From JAZKAR01 sp040389065 (GTDB lineage Bacteria; Pseudomonadota; Gammaproteobacteria; Burkholderiales; Casimicrobiaceae), in the NCBI GenBank assembly GCA_040389065.1, contig JAZKAR010000029.1:6915-70914 (forward strand): DNA of 64,000 bases, given 5' to 3'. Positions 18,624 to 26,697 of this stretch are shown one piece after another. A model generated the notes under the pieces. The model ran no database searches. It was not told the DNA's origin and was given only the letters and a program-made list of their open reading frames with translations. Made by a program: the position numbers and the translations under genes. Each line of letters starts with the position of its first letter. Position 1 is the first letter of the stretch.

Positions 18624-20207
18624 TCATCCTTTGATGGCAGTCCACGATAAATTAAAGCGCTGAAGATATTTGCTAAGGCGATCGGCATCATTCACTGTTT
18701 TCTTTTTAGTTCGTGTATTAGAAAAAAGCACCCTTCCTGCTTCACTTAATGATCTTTCATGACGGCATATTTCAATAACTGCTGCTAACTGAAGGCGATC
18801 AAATAAATCGATTTCATGTATTTCCTCTTCCGACAAAATACTATTTAATAGCTGCATACGAGAATCACCGACTGATACATGCCATAATCGTTGAAGCCGC
18901 TTAATCTCCTCGGTGACATCATTCACTTTTATACGCCCGCCTTGCGCTAACGTAGCCAACCGATTGATTGACCCTGATAAATCTCTAAAGTTTGACGACC
19001 AAATAGCTTTACTTGATAAACAAAAATCCAAATATTTCTCTCGTGCTTCTTTGTTAAAACTGATATTTTTTACATGTTCATTCGCGTATTGCTTAAGTTC
19101 ATACTCTATATTGGGCTCAATATCTTCTCGCCTATCTTTTAATCCAGGCAGATGAAATGTCCAAAGATTCAGGCGCGCCCAAAGATCTTCTCTAAAGTTT
19201 CCTTTCGTTACTTCGTTTGCAAGATTTTTATTGGTGCCTGCTAACAGCTGAAAATTACTGCTAATTTCTTTATCTGCCCCTACAGGTAAAAATTTCTTTT
19301 CTTCAATTGCCCTAAGAATCATCGCTTGTTCATCTAAGCCTAGTTCCCCAATTTCATCTAAAAATAGCACACCCATATTTGCCGTTGATAACAAGCCTGA
19401 ACGATCATGTATTGCTCCCGTAAATGCTCCTTTTCTATGACCAAAAAGTGTCGACATTGCCATATCACCTTTAAGCGTGGCACAGTTTACTTCCACAAAT
19501 GCACCTTTTATTTGATGACGTATTTTTTTGAGTTCATAGATACGCTGGGCTAATTGTGATTTACCTGCTCCCGTAGGCCCCATGATTAAAATAGGAGATG
19601 TAGTAATGCTTGCAACTTTTTCGATTTGCTCAATGACATCGTTAAATATTTTGTTTTTTGTTTGAATGCCAAGCTTAAGAAACGAAGTTGCATCTTGTTG
19701 TTCTTTTTCAAATCGCTGTGCAATCAAGTCATATTTTGATACATCTAAATCTATGATGGTGTAATGCCCTGGGCCATCTTGACTATGGCGAGGAGGAGAA
19801 GATTGCAGCAGCTTTGCCGGAAAATACTTAGCTTCTGTCAGTAAAAACATACAAATTTGAGCAACATGGGTACCCGTTGTAATGTGCATGAAATATTCTT
19901 CATGTTCGAGATCAAAATCGTAGCTCTTTGCAAACTCATGAAGCACACCAAACACTTCTTGAAAATCCCACGGATCTTTCAACGCTATAGCATTAAACTT
20001 TACTGTCGTTTCAGGTGAAATCTGTTTGATATCATTGGCAATGATTTCAGCTAACGCTTGATTATTACCATTAATCAATAACTCCAAGCGATCGACTTGC
20101 ATATGTTCATGCTGGCACAGGCTTACAGTGGGTCTCCATTTATGCCATCGCTTTAGATCTTTGGCTCCGCTATCTAAAACTGTTCCTAAAAATCCGATAA
20201 CTACCAT
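18624..20207 (-). CDS. rtcR: RtcR, sigma-54-dependent activator of the RNA-repair operon
   Basis: A 527-residue activator. The N-terminal CARF-like sensory domain (about 1-180, with HITTGTHVAQ near 109) is followed by an AAA+ domain with Walker A GPTGAGKS (210-217), the sigma-54 contact loop GAFTGA (about 262) and Walker B FLDEIGEL. A C-terminal DNA-binding helix-turn-helix closes the protein. RtcR responds to an RNA-derived ligand and turns on rtcBA with RNA polymerase sigma-54. It diverges from rtcB, with a matching promoter in between. Full length. Confidence 0.95.
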   Translation of the reverse strand: MVVIGFLGTVLDSGAKDLKRWHKWRPTVSLCQHEHMQVDRLELLINGNNQALAEIIANDIKQISPETTVKFNAIALKDPWDFQEVFGVLHEFAKSYDFDLEHEEYFMHITTGTHVAQICMFLLTEAKYFPAKLLQSSPPRHSQDGPGHYTIIDLDVSKYDLIAQRFEKEQQDATSFLKLGIQTKNKIFNDVIEQIEKVASITTSPILIMGPTGAGKSQLAQRIYELKKIRHQIKGAFVEVNCATLKGDMAMSTLFGHRKGAFTGAIHDRSGLLSTANMGVLFLDEIGELGLDEQAMILRAIEEKKFLPVGADKEISSNFQLLAGTNKNLANEVTKGNFREDLWARLNLWTFHLPGLKDRREDIEPNIEYELKQYANEHVKNISFNKEAREKYLDFCLSSKAIWSSNFRDLSGSINRLATLAQGGRIKVNDVTEEIKRLQRLWHVSVGDSRMQLLNSILSEEEIHEIDLFDRLQLAAVIEICRHERSLSEAGRVLFSNTRTKKKTVNDADRLSKYLQRFNLSWTAIKG

Positions 20208-20348
20208 ATAAAACCTTATAAAATATTCTAAATATATCGAATAAATTATAATAAATTACAAGCTCGATGTTTACTTATTTATTTTCACTATTTTAAAAAG
20301 CTTTAATTTATAAGGCTCGTAAGGTTAATTTATTATTCAAACCATTCA

Positions 20349-20365
20349 TGGAACAATTTTTGCTT
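20349..20365 (+). promoter_or_regulatory. sigma-54 (-24/-12) promoter for rtcBA
   Basis: TGGAACAATTTTTGCTT matches the sigma-54 consensus TGGCAC-N5-TTGCW, with GG and GC exactly 10 bases apart. It lies about 180 bp upstream of rtcB and downstream of the divergent sigma-54 activator gene rtcR. Transcription should start near 20375, giving a leader of about 165 nt. Confidence 0.85.
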
Positions 20366-20397
20366 AACTTAAAACGTAAGAAAAAATTTTTTAGATA

Positions 20398-20520
20398 TTC
20401 CGTAGTTGAATGCTATCAAGGCATGCTTAGTTGATAGTTCCGTTGATAGCTCAGTTAATGAGTCCAGCAGTTACTACAAGCAGGCAGTACGTTGCCAGCG
20501 CACTTGCTCCGTAATGTCTA
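20398..20520. repeat. dispersed inverted-repeat element, copy E (degenerate), inside the rtcB leader
   Basis: Contains CGTAGTTGAATGCTATCAAG then GCATG, matching the family core TTGAGTTCTATCAAGGCATGG, and ends with GCACTTGCTCCGTAATGTCT resembling the right arm. It falls between the sigma-54 promoter and rtcB, so it would be part of the 5' untranslated RNA. Confidence 0.45.
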
Positions 20521-20542
20521 TTTATTTATAAGAGAGTAAAAA

Positions 20543-21769
20543 ATGTCTACTAAAAACTATGATGTCATTGCTATGGAAAATTCTCGCCCCATTAAAATGT
20601 GGACGCAAGGGGTGCCTGTTGATGAAAAAGCTAAAGATCAATTAATCAAAACTGCCAGCATGCCTTTTATTTTTAAATGGCTGGCTGTGATGCCCGATGT
20701 GCATGTTGGTAAAGGCTCTACAATTGGAAGCATTGTGCCTACTAAAGGTGCCATTATTCCTGCTGCTGTCGGTGTAGATATTGGCTGCGGTATGATGGCA
20801 GCCCGCACTTCTTTAACAGCGTCTGATTTACCTGATAATTTGTTTCAGTTACGCTCAGCGATTGAAAAAGCAGTGCCTCATGGCCGTTCACTCTCTAGAG
20901 GCAAACGTGATAAAGGCGCCTGGGGTGAACTACCTGAAAAAAGCATAACAGCCTGGAAAAATCTGGAAAGCGGTTTCAAGCAAATTATTGATACCACCCC
21001 AAAACTAGCAAATACAAATCATATTAACCATTTAGGCACACTAGGCACTGGAAATCATTTCGTAGAAGTATGCCTTGATGAAGAGCAGCGCGTCTGGATT
21101 ATGCTGCATTCAGGTTCACGAGGCATTGGCAATGCAATAGGCTCACACTTTATTGAGCTTGCCAAAAAAGACATGCAGCGCTGGATGATTAATGTGCCCG
21201 ATAAAGATTTATCGTATTTTCCTGAAGGGTCGCAGCATTTTAATGATTATGTTTTTGCTGTGGAATGGGCGCAAGAATTTGCTCGTATGAACCGCGAAAT
21301 TATGATGGCAAACACCATTGAGGCCATGCGCCATGTGATAACTAAACCATTTGATGCAAATGTTGAAGCGATTAATTGTCACCATAATTATGTAACACGT
21401 GAACACCATTATGGTGAAGATATTTTTGTTACCCGCAAGGGGGCAGTGAGAGCAAGAAAAGGCGATATGGGAATTATTCCCGGAAGTATGGGAGCGCGCT
21501 CTTTTATTGTGCGTGGCCTAGGGAATGCAGAAAGTTTTTGTAGTTGCTCACATGGCGCGGGGCGCGTGATGTCTCGAACAGAAGCAAAAAAACGTGTTTC
21601 ACTCGCAGAGCATATTGAAGCCACTAAACATGTGGAATGCAGAAAAGATGCAGATGTGATTGATGAAACACCCTCTGCTTATAAAGATATCGATACCGTG
21701 ATGCACGCACAGAAAGAGTTAGTAGAGGTTGTGTATATTCTGAAGCAAATTGTCTGTGTGAAAGGTTAA
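20543..21769 (+). CDS. rtcB: RtcB RNA ligase
   Basis: A 408-residue GTP- and Mn-dependent RNA ligase that joins 2',3'-cyclic phosphate or 3'-phosphate ends to 5'-OH ends. Metal-binding Cys lies in VGVDIGCGMMA (about 78-88); other active-site motifs are GTGNHFVEV, HSGSRGIGN and the guanylylated-His motif CSHGAGRVMSR (about 333-343). AGAG precedes the ATG. It is the first gene of a sigma-54-driven operon with rtcA. Full length. Confidence 0.96.
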   Translation: MSTKNYDVIAMENSRPIKMWTQGVPVDEKAKDQLIKTASMPFIFKWLAVMPDVHVGKGSTIGSIVPTKGAIIPAAVGVDIGCGMMAARTSLTASDLPDNLFQLRSAIEKAVPHGRSLSRGKRDKGAWGELPEKSITAWKNLESGFKQIIDTTPKLANTNHINHLGTLGTGNHFVEVCLDEEQRVWIMLHSGSRGIGNAIGSHFIELAKKDMQRWMINVPDKDLSYFPEGSQHFNDYVFAVEWAQEFARMNREIMMANTIEAMRHVITKPFDANVEAINCHHNYVTREHHYGEDIFVTRKGAVRARKGDMGIIPGSMGARSFIVRGLGNAESFCSCSHGAGRVMSRTEAKKRVSLAEHIEATKHVECRKDADVIDETPSAYKDIDTVMHAQKELVEVVYILKQIVCVKG

Positions 21770-21785
21770 GTGAGCAAGGTAAAAA

Positions 21786-22817
21786 ATGAGTCATCAAGTA
21801 GTCATTATAGAAGGTTCTGAAGGAGAAGGCGGTGGGCAAATGCTACGATCTGCACTTTCTCTTTCCATGATTTCAGGCCAACCCTTTATCATTAAAAATA
21901 TTAGATCTAAGCGAAAGATGCCGGGCCTAATGCGCCAGCATTTAACCTGCGTTCACGCGGCAGCCAAAATTTGTGATGCTGACATTAAAGGAGCCGAGTT
22001 AGGCTCGCAAGAGCTTTTTTTTGCGCCGAACACCATTAAAAGTGGCGAGTATCACTTTTCTATCGGTACTGCCGGAAGTACCAATCTGGTTGCTCAAACT
22101 GTAATACCTGCATTAATGCTGGGTACAAAGCTCTCAACAATCATATTGGAAGGTGGAACCCATAATATGCAGTCTCCTCCTTTTGATTTTTTAAGAGATA
22201 GCTTTTTTCCTATCCTAAAAAAAATGGGAGTGGATATCGATGCCCAATTGCATACCTATGGCTTTTATCCTGCGGGGGGTGGAAAAGTAGAATTTAACAT
22301 TTGTCCAGTTGCCGCCCTAAAACCTCTTGAATTACTCAATAGAGGCAGCCAGCTAAAATGCTCAGCTGAAGCTTTTTTTGCTGATCTATCTGTTGATATT
22401 CCGCGTCGTGAGCTGAACGTGATAAGTAAACGATTGGGATGGGCAGAAGATAGGTTATTTATCCGCCAAATTAAAAATAGTGCCTGCCCAGGTAATATTC
22501 TGATATTAACATTGGCATATGAAAACGTAACAGAAACCATTGCAAGTTTTGGCAAACTAGGGGTAACGGCTGAAAAAGTAGCAACGCAAGCGTGTAATGC
22601 TGCAGTCGACTATTTAGAATGTAATGCTGCTGTAGGCGTATATTTAGCAGATCAACTTTTACTGCCATTCGCTCTGGCAGGCAAAGGGAAATTTACCACC
22701 CTTCGCCCAAGCTTGCACACCATGACAAATATTGAAATTATCAAGAAATTCATTTCTTGTGATATTCAATTAAGGCAAATAAATGATGTGGTTTGGGAGA
22801 TTGCTATAGAGAGCTAA
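21786..22817 (+). CDS. rtcA: RtcA RNA 3'-terminal phosphate cyclase
   Basis: A 343-residue enzyme that converts RNA 3'-phosphates to 2',3'-cyclic phosphates using ATP. Recognised by the opening IIEGSEGEGGGQMLRSALSL (about 7-26), MPGLMRQHLTC, the FSIGTAGSTNLVAQTVIPAL stretch, and the catalytic His near the C-terminus in LHTMTNIEI (about 312). It follows rtcB by 16 bp with an AAGG ribosome binding site. It is convergent with the prolyl-hydroxylase gene. Confidence 0.96.
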   Translation: MSHQVVIIEGSEGEGGGQMLRSALSLSMISGQPFIIKNIRSKRKMPGLMRQHLTCVHAAAKICDADIKGAELGSQELFFAPNTIKSGEYHFSIGTAGSTNLVAQTVIPALMLGTKLSTIILEGGTHNMQSPPFDFLRDSFFPILKKMGVDIDAQLHTYGFYPAGGGKVEFNICPVAALKPLELLNRGSQLKCSAEAFFADLSVDIPRRELNVISKRLGWAEDRLFIRQIKNSACPGNILILTLAYENVTETIASFGKLGVTAEKVATQACNAAVDYLECNAAVGVYLADQLLLPFALAGKGKFTTLRPSLHTMTNIEIIKKFISCDIQLRQINDVVWEIAIES

Positions 22818-22852
22818 GACTTGAAAGAATTATATTTATGATTTTCTCACCG

Positions 22853-23752
22853 CTACCCATAAGCATACTGCCGCATCCATTTCGTCATAATCCATTTTTC
22901 TCCTGAAATCACTGGCGCACCGCCATGTAGCGTAAGCGGATCTATATTGCCCTGGCTGTTGCAGTATCGAAAATAAACAGCGCCTCCTTTTTGAGGCACA
23001 ACCGATAAACCCATTTCAGGAAAAATTGTTTCTCCTCCCTCAAGCACATCGCTAAGATACACAATTAATGTTGCTACTCGCTGCCCTCCGCGTGTTTTTG
23101 CGATATGAGAACTGCTGCTTTGCTGTTCGGGGGGGAAATAATCAAAATGAGGACGATATTCGCCACCTACCGTGTAGTGTAAAATTTGCAGCCCCTCGCC
23201 ATTCTCAATGGGCCAATTCATTAAGTGTGCTATGCGCTGGTCGATGTTGGTCACGAAATCATCTTCGCAACGTTTAAAATAAGTACCTTCGCTTGTACGG
23301 CGCTCAATCACATCCTCAGTGCCTAAAAGAGGATTAATGGTGGTTGAGCGCTTAAGTTTGCTGTGAGAGCGCTTAATAATTTCATCGCACTCTTCATCAG
23401 AAAGCACATGGCTGAATATAACCACTTCAGGCTGCTTATAGCGCGCCAAAACATTGACGGTATGATGATCAATCGTGATGCTGTTACGTGTACTAATGAG
23501 GGAAGGCTCATATAAATAGGCAGTTGGCTTTGCTAGCCGGCCAGCCGGCTGATTAACTGGCTCGATTGCTAGGTTTTCTTGGGTGTTGGTATTGCCTGAT
23601 AAAGAATAACCTAACGCTTGCGCCACTAGAATCGATGCTACTGCCGACTCAAAACCTGCTTTAATCATGGCTTGAATCATAGATTCTTGAGAACACCCTA
23701 ACTGAATGTTTTCAGATAACCAAGCTTTCCATGCATGATCAAACATTAGCAT
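22853..23752 (-). CDS. 2-oxoglutarate/Fe(II) dioxygenase, prolyl 4-hydroxylase-like
   Basis: A 299-residue protein. The C-terminal 190 residues form a P4H-type double-stranded beta helix: iron ligands are His and Asp of EYRPHFDYF (about 200-208) and a distal His in LTLHGGAPV, with the 2OG-binding Lys in SGEKWIMTKW (about 285-294). Such enzymes hydroxylate prolines or other residues in proteins, or small molecules. The N-terminal 80 residues form a helical region with no recognised motif. Two closely spaced ATGs (23752 and 23746) are both possible starts. Confidence 0.87.
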   Translation of the reverse strand: MLMFDHAWKAWLSENIQLGCSQESMIQAMIKAGFESAVASILVAQALGYSLSGNTNTQENLAIEPVNQPAGRLAKPTAYLYEPSLISTRNSITIDHHTVNVLARYKQPEVVIFSHVLSDEECDEIIKRSHSKLKRSTTINPLLGTEDVIERRTSEGTYFKRCEDDFVTNIDQRIAHLMNWPIENGEGLQILHYTVGGEYRPHFDYFPPEQQSSSSHIAKTRGGQRVATLIVYLSDVLEGGETIFPEMGLSVVPQKGGAVYFRYCNSQGNIDPLTLHGGAPVISGEKWIMTKWMRQYAYG

Positions 23753-23797
23753 CGTACTTTTCTTTCATTAACATAGTGCCGCCCCTCATCATCAACC

Positions 23798-24424
23798 TTA
23801 TTTGCCTTTATGCTTCAAAAACTCTTCATTAAGTTGATTCGTCTGTTTCACCGCCGGGCGTGAATTTAATCGCTCTACATACGCCTCAAAAACAGGCCTT
23901 TTCTCAATGGTACCAAACATCATTCCCCAATTGAGGCATGAACCTACATACACATCTGCTGCTGTAAACTGATCTCCGCAAATATAAGATTTATTAGTTA
24001 AGGCGGTTTCAAGCGCATGAAGGGTGTCGTTGTAGCTACCGAACCCTACCATTCTACTTTTTCCTTCAGGCACTACCCAGTTCAGTGCTTTAGCTGAGGT
24101 TGCCATTTCTAAGGGGCCTGCTGCAAAAAACAGCCACCGATAATAATCTGCGCGACTAGAATGCCCTACAGGCGGAATCAGCTCTTTATCTGAAAAACAA
24201 TCAGCCAGATACGCGCAAATAGCTGCTGCTTCTGTAATAACAGCGTCTCCATGCTTAAGTGTAGGCACTTTTCCCATAGGGTTGATAGAAAGAAAGCTTG
24301 AGTCTTTCATATCAGACTCAAAATCAAGCCACACCGTTTTATAGGGTCTACCTACCTCTTCAAGCATCCAGTGCGCAATGCGTCCGCGAGATTGAGGGTT
24401 TGTATAAAATACTAATTCACTCAT
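23798..24424 (-). CDS. glutathione S-transferase family protein
   Basis: A 208-residue GST. The N-terminal thioredoxin-like domain begins FYTNPQSRGRIAHWMLEEV with the usual Ser/Arg in the active-site turn, keeps the cis-Pro of MGKVPTLKHG (about 52-61) and the Glu-Ala of ITEAAAICAYL (about 65-75). A helical C-terminal domain with GDQFTAADVYVGS follows. ATG 24424 is chosen because GGAG lies upstream; a longer frame reaching 24589 runs through a repeat element. Function is glutathione conjugation or a related thiol reaction. Confidence 0.88.
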   Translation of the reverse strand: MSELVFYTNPQSRGRIAHWMLEEVGRPYKTVWLDFESDMKDSSFLSINPMGKVPTLKHGDAVITEAAAICAYLADCFSDKELIPPVGHSSRADYYRWLFFAAGPLEMATSAKALNWVVPEGKSRMVGFGSYNDTLHALETALTNKSYICGDQFTAADVYVGSCLNWGMMFGTIEKRPVFEAYVERLNSRPAVKQTNQLNEEFLKHKGK

Positions 24425-24502
24425 ATTAAAGGCTCCGTGATTTGATTGGCAGGCCCTACTATAGGGCCTGCGCATATTAAAATAAACACACTGAACATCT
24501 TT

Positions 24503-24634
24503 AGAAGTTACGCAGTTGAGTTCTATCAAGGCATGGGATGCCCCGCATGGCAACGCAAACATTACAAGGAGTAGGGCACAAGCTGCCATAACGCGAGGCG
24601 TCCCACGCTAAGAAAACTCAACTGCGTAACTTCT
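24503..24634. repeat. dispersed inverted-repeat element, copy F (best-preserved long form)
   Basis: A 132-bp element with nearly perfect termini: AGAAGTTACGCAGTTGAG at the left and CTCAACTGCGTAACTTCT at the right (18 of 18 complementary). Extending by TT/AA keeps the symmetry. Flanking TA on both sides is compatible with TA target-site duplication. The interior carries GTTCTATCAAGGCATGG. Confidence 0.9.
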
Positions 24635-25136
24635 AATCTTTATATATTCGCCATAGAATAGCTATTTAAAGATGCAAGTAAAAATGGTATTAACCACTAT
24701 CGAACAAAAACAGCTTCAAAAATAGTCCTTATTTTAAAAATAGCCAATAAAAAAGCTTGGTTTATGCTGCTTGTAGGTATTCACCCACACTTTTGCCTAA
24801 AGGCAGAAGCGCTAACCCCCTCTCGCTATTTCTTTCGTTTATACTTTTGCCACACCTTATACCAACTGTCTCAATAGATACCGTTTTCACCTTCTTGTGC
24901 TGGTTGATTCAATCAAGAAAGGTGTCTAATTTGCTTAGGTGCCAATAAGACAAACGGTATTTATTAAGAGCTTGTACTTGTATAAAACAACAAGCATTTA
25001 ACTGGCATAAAAGGTGGGTTACATCGTTGCAGATCTACACCCAATGTCAACATCATCCACATTCTGCGAGACTCGCTTGAGGATGCTATGAAGGCAAACG
25101 GTATTATTCTCAATCATCAATGAAAGAGCATCAACA
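24635..25136. other. intergenic region with repeated AAACGGTAT motifs
   Basis: About 500 bp with no supported gene. AAACGGTATT occurs twice directly (near 24953 and 25097) and once inverted as ATACCGTTTT (near 24879). A 63-codon frame at 24757 has no ribosome binding site and biased composition. The region might be a remnant of a mobile element (inference). Confidence 0.4.
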
Positions 25137-25460
25137 ATGACTGATACACCAAAGATCGATTGGCCCGGCAAATCTGGTACAACCTATACACATTCCATTC
25201 ACCCCATTGGAACGACATTCAAAGAAACGCCAGCCAATTTTGTTTTTGCTAAAGAGGCTTCCCCTGAAATGTGGGTTCCTATCTATATTGGTCAAACCAA
25301 AAATCTTAGCGATCGTAAACTGAGTCTTGAAAAAGAAGAAGCCGCTAAACGTAATGGTGCAACCCATATCCATATTTATCCCACAACAGATAGCGAAAAC
25401 GCACGTATTGCACGTGAAAAAGATCTTATCACTCAGTGGAAACCTACTTGTAATGCATAG
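25137..25460 (+). CDS. small GIY-YIG nuclease-like protein
   Basis: A 107-residue protein with a compact GIY-YIG-like core. The first strand is degenerate (NFVFAKE) while the second is WVPIYIGQTKNLSDR with Tyr50 and Arg60. Then come NGATHIHIYP with His77/His79, the metal-binding Glu94 in REKDLI, and WKPTCN with Asn106. These are the positions of the catalytic residues in GIY-YIG nucleases. The short length and weakened first motif leave activity uncertain. It is monocistronic and followed by a hairpin. Confidence 0.7.
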   Translation: MTDTPKIDWPGKSGTTYTHSIHPIGTTFKETPANFVFAKEASPEMWVPIYIGQTKNLSDRKLSLEKEEAAKRNGATHIHIYPTTDSENARIAREKDLITQWKPTCNA

Positions 25461-25476
25461 TAGCTGATCTCTTTAA

Positions 25477-25514
25477 AGCACCTCTACATGCTTAACAAGG
25501 CCTAAGAGGTGCTT
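25477..25514 (+). terminator. stem-loop terminator after the GIY-YIG gene
   Basis: Perfect 10-bp arms AAGCACCTCT and AGAGGTGCTT with an 18-nt loop, 16 bases after the stop. The T tract is poor (ATATTATCT). Confidence 0.5.
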
Positions 25515-25662
25515 ATATTATCTAGCGGGATCTAGCAGGTACCGATAGGGCGCAACCACACGTAATGATATAACTCTGTTACATACATCATATATACATC
25601 CGCTTTATTTCAAGTCTCTCCCCCTTCATTCGATCTCTTCTATAGATTTCTTGCAGAGCGAA

Positions 25663-25695
25663 CAGTAGCGTACTGCGACAGAGGAACAGTATACT
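25663..25695 (+). promoter_or_regulatory. palindromic operator-like sites in the rcnA promoter
   Basis: CAGTAGCGTACTG (25663-25675) is a perfect 5-bp inverted repeat. AGTATACT (25688-25695) is a perfect 8-bp palindrome overlapping a TATACT -10 box (25690-25695). GAACAGTA is directly repeated with a 24-bp period at 25660 and 25684. The position just ahead of rcnA suggests a metal-responsive repressor site (inference). Confidence 0.45.
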
Positions 25696-25729
25696 AATTG
25701 TTTTTTCAGCCTCTGACAGGATGCCTCCC

Positions 25730-26572
25730 ATGCCAGACTTTACCACGCTACTTCAAAATGGCGCGTCTAACCCCTGGCTATTTATTCCCAGCGCCATACT
25801 TTTAGGAGCGCTGCATGGCCTTGAGCCAGGGCACTCAAAAACCCTGATGGCAGCTTTTATTGTGGCGGTACGCGGCACTCTTTCTCAGGCAATTTTACTA
25901 GGGCTAGCAGCCACCCTTTCTCATACTGCCGTGGTTTGGATCGTAGCGCTAGCTGGCCTCTATTTTGGGCAACACGAAAACTTTGAAACCAGAGAACCTT
26001 ATTTTCAGGTAGCGTCTGCTGTGATCATTATAGGAATCGCAGTGTGGATGATTTGGCAAACCTGGCGACAGCAGCACCTCGCCAAGCATGGTCATGGTCA
26101 TGGTCATGGTCATGGTCATGGTCATGGTCATGGTCATCAGCATACATCAGCTTCGCCTGCCAACGATCAAGCTCTTAATATTTCATCTTCAACGTATCAA
26201 GATCCGCATGAGAAAGCGCATGCTGAAGATATTCAGCAGCGTTTTGCTAACAGGCACGTAACAACTGGGCAAATTATTTTATTTGGCCTTACTGGTGGGC
26301 TTATTCCTTGCCCTGCCTCTATCACGGTACTTTTATTGTGTTTGCAACTTAAAAAAATAGCCTTGGGTGCAACCTTGGTTTTATCTTTTAGTATTGGTTT
26401 AGCATTAACATTGGTAGCATCGGGTGCTCTAGCTGCTTTAAGCGTAAAGCATGTTTCTAAGCACTGGAATGGATTTGGAGAATTTACCCGTAAAGCGCCT
26501 TATATTTCAGGCGTACTTATTATGCTGGTAGGGTGCTATGTGGGCTATCATGGATTGCAAAAGCTGCCTTAA
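25730..26572 (+). CDS. rcnA: RcnA nickel/cobalt efflux permease
   Basis: A 280-residue inner-membrane exporter of Ni(II) and Co(II). The N-terminus FTTLLQNG and ILLGALHGLEPGHSKT match RcnA closely, with LSHTAVVW, LTGGLIPCPASITVLL and FSIGLALTLV in later transmembrane helices. A cytoplasmic His-rich loop is built from eight HG dipeptides (about residues 120-136). ATG 25730 is preferred over 25721 because AGGA sits seven bases upstream and the N-terminus then aligns with known RcnA. No rcnR gene is visible nearby. Confidence 0.93.
   Translation: MPDFTTLLQNGASNPWLFIPSAILLGALHGLEPGHSKTLMAAFIVAVRGTLSQAILLGLAATLSHTAVVWIVALAGLYFGQHENFETREPYFQVASAVIIIGIAVWMIWQTWRQQHLAKHGHGHGHGHGHGHGHGHQHTSASPANDQALNISSSTYQDPHEKAHAEDIQQRFANRHVTTGQIILFGLTGGLIPCPASITVLLLCLQLKKIALGATLVLSFSIGLALTLVASGALAALSVKHVSKHWNGFGEFTRKAPYISGVLIMLVGCYVGYHGLQKLP
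26087..26134 (+). repeat. in-frame hexanucleotide tandem repeat (CATGGT)8
   Basis: Eight perfect copies of CATGGT inside rcnA encode the (His-Gly)8 metal-binding loop. Slippage would alter loop length without shifting the reading frame. Confidence 0.95.
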
Positions 26573-26697
26573 GTTTTTTATGTTTTTTTATACTTATTTA
26601 ACAATTATTTACCGGCTATGATGCTATAGCTGCCTTACTTGAATACCACATCGTGAACTTAGCTGCTCGCAGATTAGCTATCTTCGTTCATTTACTA

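Noticed and set aside
24757..24948. Plus-strand 63-codon hydrophobic frame
   Set aside because: No initiation signal, odd composition, and it lies in a region of motif repeats with no protein similarity I can name.
26087..26134. Hexamer array considered as a CRISPR-like or regulatory repeat
   Set aside because: Units are contiguous, in frame with rcnA and encode the His-Gly loop expected at this place.
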